From Alphaproteobacteria bacterium (GTDB lineage: Bacteria; Pseudomonadota; Alphaproteobacteria; UBA8366), in the NCBI GenBank assembly GCA_029861675.1, contig JAOTYV010000253.1, positions 1-7,305 on the forward strand: a DNA stretch of 7,305 nt. Reading direction: 5' to 3'. Under the pieces are notes generated by a model that was not told the origin of the DNA, made no database searches, and was given only the letters and a program-made list of their open reading frames with translations. Positions 1-6,533 of this stretch are shown here, piece by piece. The translations under genes were made by a program, and so were the position numbers. Numbering within the stretch: the stretch's first letter is position 1; each line of letters begins with the position of its first letter.

Positions 1-67
1 GCGACAATCGGACGTAACCGCGGCGACCCGGGCGCTTTTGACCCGGCCCTTGGCGGCATCCGCCTGA
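1..67 (+). CDS. trpC: Indole-3-glycerol-phosphate synthase, C-terminal end (partial)
   Basis: Only the last 21 codons plus a TGA stop (65-67) are present; the gene begins outside the window. Reading from base 2, the tail is [21 protein letters not shown]. The pattern 'RQ-D-V--A-R-LL' matches the usual end of TrpC, where the last helix of the TIM barrel follows the '(V)GE-LM' segment. TrpC closes the indole ring of CdRP to give indole-3-glycerol phosphate in cytoplasmic tryptophan synthesis. The position directly before moaC on the same strand supports the call, because trpC-moaC-moeA is a known alphaproteobacterial order. The identification rests on a very short tail plus context, so it is probable rather than certain. 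Confidence 0.72.
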   Translation, partial: RQSDVTAATRALLTRPLAASA

Positions 68-104
68 TGAAACCGCTGGCCCCTGCGCGCCCAAGGCCTG
101 GCCG

Positions 105-581
105 ATGAGCGACCTGACCCACATCGACAAGGACGGCAATGCGGTCATGGTGGACGTGTCCGCCAAACCCGCCACGGAGCGTGTTGCGACGGCACAGGGC
201 CGCGTTGAGATGCAGGCGGAAACCGCGGCGCTGATCGGCCAAAGCGGCCTCAAGAAGGGCGACGTGCTGTCCGTGGCGCAGCTTGCCGGGATTATGGGCG
301 CCAAACGCACCGCCGACCTGATTCCCTTATGTCATCCCCTGCCGCTTTCCGCGGTCGAGGTCATCCTGCGGCTTGATCCGGACAGTCCTGCAATCGACAT
401 CACGGCAACCTGCAAGACCAACGGCCAAACCGGCGTCGAAATGGAAGCCCTTACCGCGGTCTCCGTCGCCGCGCTGACGGTATACGATATGTGCAAGGCG
501 GTGGATCGCGGCATGCGTATCACCGGCGTTCGATTGACCCATAAATCCGGCGGAAAATCCGGCACATACCGGGCTGAATGA
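105..581 (+). CDS. moaC: Cyclic pyranopterin monophosphate synthase MoaC
   Basis: MoaC converts 3',8-cyclo-7,8-dihydro-GTP, made by MoaA, into cyclic pyranopterin monophosphate, the first stable intermediate of molybdenum cofactor synthesis in the cytoplasm. The protein has 158 residues, the usual family length, and is complete. The expected active-site residues are at the same numbers as in E. coli MoaC: Lys51, Cys76-His77 in 'IPLCHPLPL', Glu112 and Glu114 in 'GVEMEA', and Asp128 and Lys131 in 'YDMCKAVD'. The C-terminal 'HKSGGKSG' loop is also kept. An AAGG at 93-96, eight bases before the ATG, supports this start. The gene lies 37 bases after trpC without an obvious terminator and overlaps moeA, so it is probably co-transcribed with both. 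Confidence 0.97.
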   Translation: MSDLTHIDKDGNAVMVDVSAKPATERVATAQGRVEMQAETAALIGQSGLKKGDVLSVAQLAGIMGAKRTADLIPLCHPLPLSAVEVILRLDPDSPAIDITATCKTNGQTGVEMEALTAVSVAALTVYDMCKAVDRGMRITGVRLTHKSGGKSGTYRAE

Positions 582-1795
582 TGCTGTCGGTCGAAGAAGC
601 CCGCTCCCGCATCACCGCAACCGCAGAGTTGTTGGCCGCGGAACAGGTTGGATTGCTGGATGGGTTCGGCCGGGTGCTGGCGGAAGACCTCGCAGCGCGC
701 CGTACCCAGCCGCCGATGGCGGTATCGGCGATGGACGGCTATGCGGTCCGGGCGGCGGACGTGGCAACGGTTCCGGTCTCATTGAAGGTCATCGGCAGCG
801 CGCCGGCCGGAAGCGCCCATGACGGCGCCGTCGGCCCCGGCGAGGCAGTTCGCATTTTCACCGGAGCGCCGGTTCCCGCAGGGGCGGATGCGATCGTCAT
901 CCAGGAAGATACGGAGGCCGACGGAGACACGGTCACGGTCAAGGAAACCGCCGCGCTGGGCCATTACGTCCGTCCGGCGGGACTCGATTTTCGCGAAGGG
1001 GATACGCTGCTGACCGAAGGCCGATGCCTAACGGCCCGCGATATCGGTTTGGCCGCGGCGATGAATCGGCCCTGGCTCATGGTCCGGCGGCGGCCGCGCG
1101 TCGCCATTCTGGCCACCGGCGACGAAGTGGTGATGCCCGGCGATCCGGTCGGCCCCAACCAAATCGTCAGTTCGAACGGTCTCGCCCTGGCGGCCACGGT
1201 TCGCGTTTTTGGCGGTGAACCGACCCTTTTGGGCATCGCGCCGGATGACCGTGACGTTCTCGCCCGCATGGCGGCGGGGGCCGAAGGCGCCGACATCCTG
1301 CTGACCACCGGCGGCGCGTCGGTCGGTGACCACGATCTCGTGCAAAGCGTGCTCGGCGAAGGCGGCCTGGAGGTGGATTTCTGGCGGATCGCCATGCGGC
1401 CTGGGAAACCGCTGATGTTCGGCCGCATGGGCGGCGCCTTGATGATCGGTCTGCCGGGCAATCCCGTTTCAACCCTGGTTTGCGCCCTGATCTTCGTAAA
1501 GCCGGCGATCGATGCCATGCTGGGATTGGCCTCCGGCACGGAGCGGCCGCCGATCGCCCGCCTGGCCGAGCCGCTGCCGGAAAATGACAGGCGTCAGGAT
1601 TATCTGCGGGCAACCGCCGAAATGGACGCCCATGGCGCCCTGATCGTCCGCGCCTTCCGCAAACAGGACAGCTCGATGATGGCGCCGCTTGCCCATGCGG
1701 ACTGTTTGATCGTCCGCCCGCCCCATGCGCCGGCCGCGGCCGAAGGCGACCCCGTGGAGGTCGTGATGATCCCGCACGGCCCCTGGCGCTTATGA
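578..1795 (+). CDS. moeA: Molybdopterin molybdenumtransferase MoeA
   Basis: MoeA inserts molybdate into adenylylated molybdopterin at the last step of Moco synthesis and normally works as a cytoplasmic dimer. The 405-residue length is typical. Residues about 1-165 form the MoeA N-terminal part, with 'SAMDGYAV' (50-57), 'FTGAPVP' (94-100) and 'RPAGLDF' (132-138, whose Asp137 corresponds to the catalytic Asp142 of E. coli). Residues about 172-310 form the MogA-like molybdopterin-binding fold, with 'ATGDEV' (179-184), '[11 protein letters not shown]' (243-253), 'MRPGKP' (273-278) and 'GLPGNPVS' (291-298). Residues about 320-405 are the C-terminal domain IV. The start ATG overlaps the moaC stop as ATGA, which suggests translational coupling; no strong Shine-Dalgarno is visible. 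The next codon is also ATG (581), so the start could be one residue later. Confidence 0.97.
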   Translation: MMLSVEEARSRITATAELLAAEQVGLLDGFGRVLAEDLAARRTQPPMAVSAMDGYAVRAADVATVPVSLKVIGSAPAGSAHDGAVGPGEAVRIFTGAPVPAGADAIVIQEDTEADGDTVTVKETAALGHYVRPAGLDFREGDTLLTEGRCLTARDIGLAAAMNRPWLMVRRRPRVAILATGDEVVMPGDPVGPNQIVSSNGLALAATVRVFGGEPTLLGIAPDDRDVLARMAAGAEGADILLTTGGASVGDHDLVQSVLGEGGLEVDFWRIAMRPGKPLMFGRMGGALMIGLPGNPVSTLVCALIFVKPAIDAMLGLASGTERPPIARLAEPLPENDRRQDYLRATAEMDAHGALIVRAFRKQDSSMMAPLAHADCLIVRPPHAPAAAEGDPVEVVMIPHGPWRL

Positions 1796-1822
1796 TTGTC
1801 GGAACCCATTCTTGAAATTAGC

Positions 1823-1851
1823 TTGACCCGATTCGCGAACTAAACTAGAAC
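1823..1851 (+). promoter_or_regulatory. Predicted sigma70-type promoter of lexA
   Basis: TTGACC (1823-1828) is a good -35 element. After a 17-base spacer comes TAGAAC (1846-1851), a fair -10. The -10 lies within the right half-site of the SOS operator, so LexA binding would block RNA polymerase, the expected arrangement for an autoregulated lexA. Transcription would begin near 1858, which gives a leader of about 100 bases before the lexA ATG. The position is inferred from sequence only. Confidence 0.62.
1837..1851 (+). promoter_or_regulatory. SOS box (LexA operator), GAAC-N7-GAAC
   Basis: Two perfect GAAC half-sites (1837-1840 and 1848-1851) are separated by seven bases. Read on the other strand this is GTTC-N7-GTTC, the direct-repeat LexA operator described for alphaproteobacteria. 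It sits 110 bases before the lexA start codon and overlaps the predicted -10 element. The match to the consensus, the position before lexA and the promoter overlap together make this a strong call for an autoregulatory operator. Confidence 0.88.
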
Positions 1852-1861
1852 ATACAGTGAT

Positions 1862-1876
1862 GTTGCTGTTTTGTTC
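1862..1876 (+). promoter_or_regulatory. Possible second, imperfect SOS box (GTTG-N7-GTTC)
   Basis: GTTG (1862-1865), seven bases, then GTTC (1873-1876) differs from the GTTC-N7-GTTC operator at one position. Its centre is 25 bases from the centre of the perfect box, and it is in the opposite orientation, just after the predicted transcription start. It could be a weaker second LexA site, but a one-mismatch match of eight defined bases can arise by chance. Confidence 0.35.
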
Positions 1877-1960
1877 AGCGATACTAACCGAATCGGGCTG
1901 GGTAGGCATGCACCCCTTTGCGATGCTTGTAATCCCAAATGTAAAGAACAGGCCACAGAA

Positions 1961-2659
1961 ATGCTGACGCGGAAACAATACCAACTCCTGATGTACATCC
2001 AGGAATGTCTCAAGGAAACCGGCGTGCCGCCCTCCTTCGACGAGATGAAGGAGGCACTGGCCCTGAAATCCAAATCCGGAATTCACCGGCTGATCACCGG
2101 GCTGGAAGAACGCGGCTTCATCCGGCGCCTGCCGCATCGCGCCCGCGCCCTCGAGATCATGCGCCTGCCGGAAAATGCGCCACAGACCGAGCGCCCGAAT
2201 ATCGGCCGATTTGCCCCAAGATTGGTCAGCGACAACAGTACGGCCCTGCCCGGCGCCAAGGTGACGAGCGACAGCGAAGCGGTCCAACTGCCCTTTTACG
2301 GCCGGATCGCCGCCGGTACGCCGATCGAGGCGTTGCGCGACGAAAGTGCGTCGATCGATGTCCCCGCCAATTTCCTCAGTAACGGCGAGCATTACGCGCT
2401 CGAAGTTGACGGTGAATCGATGATCGACGCGGGAATATTCGACGGCGATACGGTCATTATCGAACGCTGCGATCTTGCCGAGAACGGCACCATCGTCGTG
2501 GCCCTGGTCGATGACAGCGAAGTTACCCTCAAGAGACTGCGCCGCAAGGGTCACTCGATCGCGCTCGAGCCTGCAAACAAAGACTTTGAGACGCGGATTT
2601 TCGGCCCCGATCGCGTGAAAGTGCAAGGCCGTCTTATCGGATTATTGCGGAAGTATTAG
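1961..2659 (+). CDS. lexA: LexA SOS repressor (self-cleaving, S24 family)
   Basis: LexA represses DNA-damage genes and inactivates itself by RecA-stimulated cleavage. From this ATG the protein has 232 residues, normal for alphaproteobacterial LexA. Residues 1-65 are the winged-helix DNA-binding domain, beginning '[13 protein letters not shown]', with 'GVPPSFDEM' and '[15 protein letters not shown]'. Residues about 108-232 are the S24 peptidase-like domain. The cleavage site is Ala118-Gly119 in 'RIAAGTP'; the catalytic pair is Ser153 in 'GESM' and Lys191 in 'VTLKRL', so self-cleavage should be intact. An in-frame TTG at 1871 would add 30 residues, but the family begins at 'MLT', and the TTG lies almost at the predicted transcription start with no ribosome binding site. 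The true start has only a weak AGG (1950-1952). Transcription is probably controlled by the upstream SOS box. Confidence 0.97.
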   Translation: MLTRKQYQLLMYIQECLKETGVPPSFDEMKEALALKSKSGIHRLITGLEERGFIRRLPHRARALEIMRLPENAPQTERPNIGRFAPRLVSDNSTALPGAKVTSDSEAVQLPFYGRIAAGTPIEALRDESASIDVPANFLSNGEHYALEVDGESMIDAGIFDGDTVIIERCDLAENGTIVVALVDDSEVTLKRLRRKGHSIALEPANKDFETRIFGPDRVKVQGRLIGLLRKY

Positions 2660-4764
2660 CGGCGCTGCGCCGCCTGCAGCCGCAGTTTGGCGGGCTGCCA
2701 TACCCAGGGACGCACACCACGCACCGTCCCGACACTGGTGGCCGAAACGGTATCTTGCCCCAACCAGACGGCATGGGCCCCTCCCCGCCACAGGTCGAAG
2801 CGGTCGATAACCAGCGCCGGCGCCGAGCAGCGCCGCCGAACGGGTACGATGCTGATCACGATCGCGGTGTTCAAACAATCTTCCGCCAGCGCCCGCCCAT
2901 CGCGAACCAAGGCCGCTACCCGGCGTCCCGGACGATATATGCATCCAGCCAGATCGCAGGCCATCCAGCGGTCGGTCGAGGCCTCGGTGGGCCATATACT
3001 GCCGTCGCGCGCGCCGTCCCGTTCGAGCCAGACCCTGGCGGCAAACTTTTGGACCCGATTGCTGGAAAGGCTGAGCCGTCCATCCGCCATGCGGACCGCC
3101 ATCAACCGCCCATCCTCCGATACCAGTATATCGGGACGCGGCGTCAACGGGATCGTCAGGACGCCCGCCACAAGTCCCAGCACGCCGAAAAAGCGCATCC
3201 GGCCGCTCCAAAGGCACAGCCACAAGCCGCCGAAGGCCACCAGCAGCAATCCGGCGATCGGCATCGTGGGCAACAGCGTTACCGCGCCCGGCCATGCCGC
3301 GACGGTCCGGGATACCGCTAGGACCACCTCAATACCCTGCGCCATGGCCTGGAGCGCAATAAAATCCAGGCCGAATGGATACAGGATCAAGGCAACCACA
3401 CCCCAGGGCATGATCCACAGCGCCGTCACGGGAACGGCAATGAGGTTCGCGACCACGCCGAATTGAGCAAACCGTCCGAAGTGATGCAGCGCAATCAGAC
3501 CGGTCGCAGCGCCGGCAATCAACGTGGTCAGGCCGACCCCCGCCATATAGAGCGCCAGACGGCGCGCGACCGACCGCGGGCCTGACCGCGACCGAAGCCG
3601 GTGCCCGACGCCTTCATAAACCGCCACCAAGGCCACGACGGCCGCGAAGGAGAGTTGAAAACTGGCCCCGGTTAGGCTTTCCGGCGCGAGGATCAGGATG
3701 ATCGCCGCCGCCGCCGCAACGAGGCGGAGCGATATGGCAGTGCGATCCAGCATGACCGCCAGCAGCACGATCCCGGTCATCAGGAAGGCACGCTGTGTCG
3801 GTATCGTCGCACCCGCCAGCAGCAAATAGGCGAACGCGCCCAAAAACGCCATAAACGCCGCGATCTTCTTGACGGGCCAGCGTAAGGCAATCGGCTCGAT
3901 CAGCGTGAGCAGCAGCCGAATAGCGAAAAAGAGCGTGGCGGCGACGAGGCCGACATGCAGTCCCGATATCGCCAGCAAATGCGCGAGGCCGGAATCGCGC
4001 ATCGCCTCGACGACCGCGCGGTCGAGGCCGCTCCGGTCGCCAACCAGCAGCGCCGCCGCGATTTGACCCGCCTGCCCCGGCAATGCCGCGCGCAGGCGCC
4101 CCGCGATACGCTGGCGCAAGCGGGAGATCCCCATGGTGAGCCCCTCGGCCCCCCGCGGAGACTGTAGCGTTTCCTGCGGCCTGACAGGGCCCAGCGCAAA
4201 CCCGACGGCGCCGATGCGCTTGAACCAGGCGGCCCGCTGGAAATCGTAGGCGCCGGGCGCGACGGGCGGCGGCGGCGGCCGCAGCTTGGCGAAAACGGAT
4301 ATTCGGTCACCGATTTGGACCGGCGATCCGCGATGCAATCGAATACGAATGCGATCCGGCGTTTGACCCGGGCCGATGCGGGACAACGTCACCTGATCCA
4401 AAATGACGCGGGGACCGGTCGGCAGGCGATCGACCTGGACCACCCGTCCAAATACCGGAGCGGGCCCGTATCGGCCGTCAAGGACCGGCGCGGCCACGTG
4501 TTGACTTCGCCACTGCGCGGCTGCCAACCCGATGCTGATAGCAACCGGCAGCAGGATCAGCGGGCGGAGCGCCGGCCAACAGTAGGCGGCAATCAACCCG
4601 CCGATGGCGAAAATCGCCAAAATCGAGGCAAGGGATGCCGGCGGTTCGACCGGCAGGGCGAAGTAGATGCCAATGCCGATGCCGACCAGGACCGGCAACC
4701 ACAGGATGCAGCGGTGCCGCTCGGCGTCAAGAATGCTGGCGATCGTGCCCCAACTCCCCGGCAT
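2656..4764 (-). CDS. comEC: ComEC/Rec2-family competence protein, inner-membrane DNA channel
   Basis: ComEC proteins move single-stranded transforming DNA across the inner membrane. The 702-residue product begins with two or three hydrophobic segments (about 20-85) and a soluble DUF4131-type region (about 86-190) containing the family-like '[20 protein letters not shown]'. The polytopic Competence domain covers about 230-515, with the hallmark 'ISGLHVGLV' (266-274), 'IPTQRAF' (321-327), '[10 protein letters not shown]' (366-375) and 'NLIAVPV' (440-446), and many membrane segments. Residues about 540-702 form a soluble tail with four cysteines (603, 608, 630, 646) and no HxHxDH motif, so the metallo-beta-lactamase-type activity of some ComECs is absent or degenerate. 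The gene is convergent with lexA (4-base overlap) and divergent from gltX. Family membership is clear, but competence in this organism is not shown. Confidence 0.93.
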   Translation of the reverse strand: MPGSWGTIASILDAERHRCILWLPVLVGIGIGIYFALPVEPPASLASILAIFAIGGLIAAYCWPALRPLILLPVAISIGLAAAQWRSQHVAAPVLDGRYGPAPVFGRVVQVDRLPTGPRVILDQVTLSRIGPGQTPDRIRIRLHRGSPVQIGDRISVFAKLRPPPPPVAPGAYDFQRAAWFKRIGAVGFALGPVRPQETLQSPRGAEGLTMGISRLRQRIAGRLRAALPGQAGQIAAALLVGDRSGLDRAVVEAMRDSGLAHLLAISGLHVGLVAATLFFAIRLLLTLIEPIALRWPVKKIAAFMAFLGAFAYLLLAGATIPTQRAFLMTGIVLLAVMLDRTAISLRLVAAAAAIILILAPESLTGASFQLSFAAVVALVAVYEGVGHRLRSRSGPRSVARRLALYMAGVGLTTLIAGAATGLIALHHFGRFAQFGVVANLIAVPVTALWIMPWGVVALILYPFGLDFIALQAMAQGIEVVLAVSRTVAAWPGAVTLLPTMPIAGLLLVAFGGLWLCLWSGRMRFFGVLGLVAGVLTIPLTPRPDILVSEDGRLMAVRMADGRLSLSSNRVQKFAARVWLERDGARDGSIWPTEASTDRWMACDLAGCIYRPGRRVAALVRDGRALAEDCLNTAIVISIVPVRRRCSAPALVIDRFDLWRGGAHAVWLGQDTVSATSVGTVRGVRPWVWQPAKLRLQAAQRR
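2659..2673. terminator. GC-rich hairpin at the lexA/comEC convergent junction
   Basis: GCGGCG (2659-2664), a CTG loop and CGCCGC (2668-2673) form a perfect six-pair stem starting on the last base of the lexA stop codon and lying within the last comEC codons. A second small hairpin, CTGC (2674-2677) with GCAG (2682-2685), follows and is trailed by TTT on the plus strand. Because the two genes overlap, any terminator must lie in coding sequence, and this is the best candidate. There is no proper T-run on either strand, so intrinsic termination is uncertain; it may instead stabilise the transcript 3' ends. Confidence 0.3.
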
Positions 4765-4804
4765 CGCCCTATCAGTATCTCCCGATCATGACATAGCCTG
4801 GATG

Positions 4805-4835
4805 ATTATGACCGGGCTGCCCTATCAATTGTAAA
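4805..4835 (-). promoter_or_regulatory. Candidate comEC promoter
   Basis: On the minus strand TTTACA (4835-4830) matches -35 at five of six positions and CATAAT (4810-4805) matches -10 at five of six. The 19-base spacer is longer than ideal; shifting the -10 by one base gives 18 with a poorer match. It lies about 40 bases before the comEC start. It is plausible but unproven. I could not find a convincing gltX promoter in the same gap. Confidence 0.35.
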
Positions 4836-4901
4836 GAGCCCATCTCGGGAAATGCGATTGCCCGCGTCGACCCGTCATCAACCCGCCTCTCAGGCAATCG
4901 T

Positions 4902-4972
4902 GGCAGAGAGTTGGCGGCTATGGTAAACCCGCGCCAAACGGACCACCGCGCCGCTGCCGCCGACTCTCAGTC
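4902..4972 (+). promoter_or_regulatory. Long stem-loop in the gltX leader
   Basis: GAGAGTTGGCGGC (4906-4918) pairs with GCCGCCGACTCTC (4956-4968) over 13 positions with one T-G wobble. Beyond an A-A mismatch, 4902-4904 and 4970-4972 add three further pairs, one a wobble. The loop is 37 bases and could hold a small inner stem (TGGT 4921-4924 with ACCA 4942-4945). The structure ends two bases before the gltX Shine-Dalgarno, so it is placed to influence translation or mRNA stability of gltX. No T-run follows, so it is not an obvious attenuator. Confidence 0.55.
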
Positions 4973-4973
4973 C

Positions 4974-4979
4974 AGAGGA
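4974..4979 (+). promoter_or_regulatory. Ribosome binding site that sets the gltX start
   Basis: AGAGGA lies six bases before ATG 4986. This good Shine-Dalgarno picks 4986 over the in-frame ATG at 4911, whose extra 25 codons run through the leader stem-loop and do not resemble a GluRS N-terminus. Confidence 0.8.
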
Positions 4980-4985
4980 ATTTCG

Positions 4986-6404
4986 ATGACCGTCATAACC
5001 CGCTTTCCGCCGTCGCCGACCGGTTTCCTCCATGTCGGCGGTGCGCGCACCGCGCTCTTCAACTGGCTATACGCGCGTCATCATGGCGGCCAGATGCGAT
5101 TGCGCATCGAAGATACCGATCGTAAACGGTCCACCACCGAGGCGATCGACGCGATTGTCGAAGGCATGAAATGGCTCGAATTGGATTGGGACGGCGACAT
5201 CGTCTTCCAATCACACAATGCGGAACAGCATGCCGCCGTCGCCGCGCAATTGCTGGACGCGGGCAAGGCCTACCGATGTTATTGCACGCCTGAAGAACTC
5301 GCGGAAATGCGCGACACGGCCCGCCAAGAAGGCCGGCCGACACGCTATGACGGCCGATGGCGTGACCGCGACCCCGCCGATGCCCCGGCCGATGTCGCAC
5401 CCGTGGTGCGGATCAAAATGCCGCAATCGGGCCAGACCACAATTCAGGACAAGGTCCAGGGCGACGTTACCGTCGCGAATGATCAGCTCGACGATTTCAT
5501 TCTGCTGCGCGCCGACGGCACGCCGACATACATGCTGTCCGTCGTGGCGGACGATCATGCGATGGGAATTACCCACATCATTCGCGGCGACGACCATTTG
5601 AACAATGCCTTCCGTCAGCAGAAACTCTTCGAGGCGCTCGACTGGCCGGTCCCGGAATTCGCGCATATTCCGCTCATTCATGGGCCCGACGGGCAGAAGC
5701 TTTCGAAACGGCACGGTGCGCTCGGCGTCGAAGCCTACCGGGACATGGGCTACCTGCCGGAGGCAATGCGCAATTATCTGTTACGGCTTGGCTGGAGCCA
5801 CGGAGACGATGAAATCATCGATACCGAACAGGCGATGGAATGGTTCGACCTGGACGGCGTCGGACGTTCCGCGGCGCGTTTCGATCTCGCGAAACTGGAA
5901 AATCTGAATGGACACTATATCTCGGTCGCCGAAGATGACCGGCTGCTGGCGCTTATCCTGCCGGTTATCGCCGCGACCACATCGGAAATGCCCGACGATC
6001 GAGCGAAGGCGTGGCTGTTGGCGGGAATTCCACAACTTAAAATCAGGGCGAAGACGATCAACGAACTCGCCGAAAACGCAATGTTTTACGTCACCCGGCC
6101 ACAATTTCCGCTGACCAATGCCAAGGCCGCCAAACTGCTTCGGGGCGACGCACTGCACATTTTGAGTGAACTCGGCAAGTCCATCGCCGACACCGACCCA
6201 TGGACTGCCGATCACCTCGAGTCGCATCTCCGCGACGCCGCAGCCGCGATGGAGCTTGGTTTGGGCAAATTGGCGCAACCTTTGCGGGCCGCCCTTACGG
6301 GCTCGAATGCGTCGCCGAGTATCTTCGAAATAATGGAAATATTCGGAAGACCCGAAACCTTAGCGCGAATTTCCGCTGTCCCAGACGCCTCCGCCGACAC
6401 GTAA
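4986..6404 (+). CDS. gltX: Glutamyl-tRNA synthetase (class I)
   Basis: GltX charges tRNA-Glu with glutamate using ATP in the cytoplasm; in bacteria lacking GlnRS a GluRS also mischarges tRNA-Gln for the GatCAB route. The protein has 472 residues, normal for a bacterial GluRS. It starts 'MTVITRFPPSPTGFLHVGGA', with the HIGH-type signature HVGG (16-19); the KMSKS-type signature is KLSKR (238-242). The catalytic fold covers about 1-310, including 'RIEDTD' (40-45) and 'IIRGDDHLNN' (198-207). The anticodon-binding helical part covers about 320-472, with 'QPLRAALTG' (431-439). The zinc-site positions are Cys98, Cys100 and Tyr121, but position 125 is Trp instead of Cys. Alphaproteobacteria often carry two gltX copies, and I cannot say from this window whether this is GluRS1 or GluRS2. 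gltA follows on the same strand. Confidence 0.97.
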   Translation: MTVITRFPPSPTGFLHVGGARTALFNWLYARHHGGQMRLRIEDTDRKRSTTEAIDAIVEGMKWLELDWDGDIVFQSHNAEQHAAVAAQLLDAGKAYRCYCTPEELAEMRDTARQEGRPTRYDGRWRDRDPADAPADVAPVVRIKMPQSGQTTIQDKVQGDVTVANDQLDDFILLRADGTPTYMLSVVADDHAMGITHIIRGDDHLNNAFRQQKLFEALDWPVPEFAHIPLIHGPDGQKLSKRHGALGVEAYRDMGYLPEAMRNYLLRLGWSHGDDEIIDTEQAMEWFDLDGVGRSAARFDLAKLENLNGHYISVAEDDRLLALILPVIAATTSEMPDDRAKAWLLAGIPQLKIRAKTINELAENAMFYVTRPQFPLTNAKAAKLLRGDALHILSELGKSIADTDPWTADHLESHLRDAAAAMELGLGKLAQPLRAALTGSNASPSIFEIMEIFGRPETLARISAVPDASADT

Positions 6405-6410
6405 GCGTGT
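6397..6410 (+). terminator. Small hairpin over the gltX stop codon
   Basis: ACACG (6397-6401) and CGTGT (6406-6410) form a five-pair stem around a four-base loop that contains the TAA stop, followed by only two further T's (6411-6412). It is too short and its T tract too weak for a confident intrinsic terminator, and its 3' side abuts the -35 of the gltA promoter. It could slow polymerase or simply be chance. Confidence 0.2.
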
Positions 6411-6440
6411 TTGCCCAAATCCGGCCTGCGGGTGTATACT
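6411..6440 (+). promoter_or_regulatory. Predicted sigma70-type promoter of gltA
   Basis: TTGCCC (6411-6416) matches -35 at four of six positions and TATACT (6435-6440) matches -10 at five of six, with an 18-base spacer. Transcription would begin near 6447 and give a leader of about 87 bases. The promoter begins seven bases after the gltX stop, so gltA probably has its own transcript although read-through from gltX is possible. Confidence 0.6.
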
Positions 6441-6455
6441 GCACCGCAACAGGGC

Positions 6456-6493
6456 GGGGCGTTATTGGGGAGAAGGCACGGCCTTCGCGCCCC
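6456..6493 (+). promoter_or_regulatory. Structured 5' leader of gltA
   Basis: A perfect six-pair hairpin, GAAGGC (6472-6477), ACG loop, GCCTTC (6481-6486), lies in the gltA leader. The CCCC at 6490-6493 can close an outer stem in two exclusive ways: with GGGG (6467-6470), or as CGCCCC (6488-6493) with GGGGCG (6456-6461). No T-run follows, so it is not an intrinsic terminator. It ends 40 bases before the gltA ATG and does not cover the ribosome binding site. A role in mRNA stability or control is only inferred. Confidence 0.45.
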
Positions 6494-6533
6494 TGCCAAT
6501 CAAAATCCGCTTTGCCAAGCAGAAGGGCCAGAT

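Noticed and set aside
1..108. 35-codon open frame from base 1 ending at TGA 106-108
   Set aside because: The alternative frame from base 2 gives a recognisable TrpC tail and fits the gene order.
964..1539. 191-codon minus-strand open frame opposite moeA
   Set aside because: It is Arg/Pro/Ser-rich, has no recognisable motif and is fully covered by moeA with all its motifs intact.
1871..1960. Thirty-residue N-terminal extension of LexA from a TTG, containing a CxxCxxxC pattern
   Set aside because: The family starts at 'MLTRKQ', the TTG lies about a dozen bases after the predicted transcription start with no ribosome binding site, and it overlaps the second operator-like repeat. The cysteine pattern is probably accidental.
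1790..2626. 278-codon open frame on the minus strand opposite lexA
   Set aside because: It mirrors an intact, motif-complete lexA and its predicted protein shows no recognisable domain. Long antisense frames are common opposite GC-rich genes.
2687..3466. 259- and 188-codon plus-strand open frames within comEC
   Set aside because: They are opposite a clear comEC reading frame, have low-complexity Arg/Pro/Ser-rich translations and no domain signature.
4911..4985. Twenty-five-residue N-terminal extension of GltX from the ATG at 4911
   Set aside because: The extension runs through the leader stem-loop, has no resemblance to GluRS, and the strong AGAGGA fixes the start at 4986.
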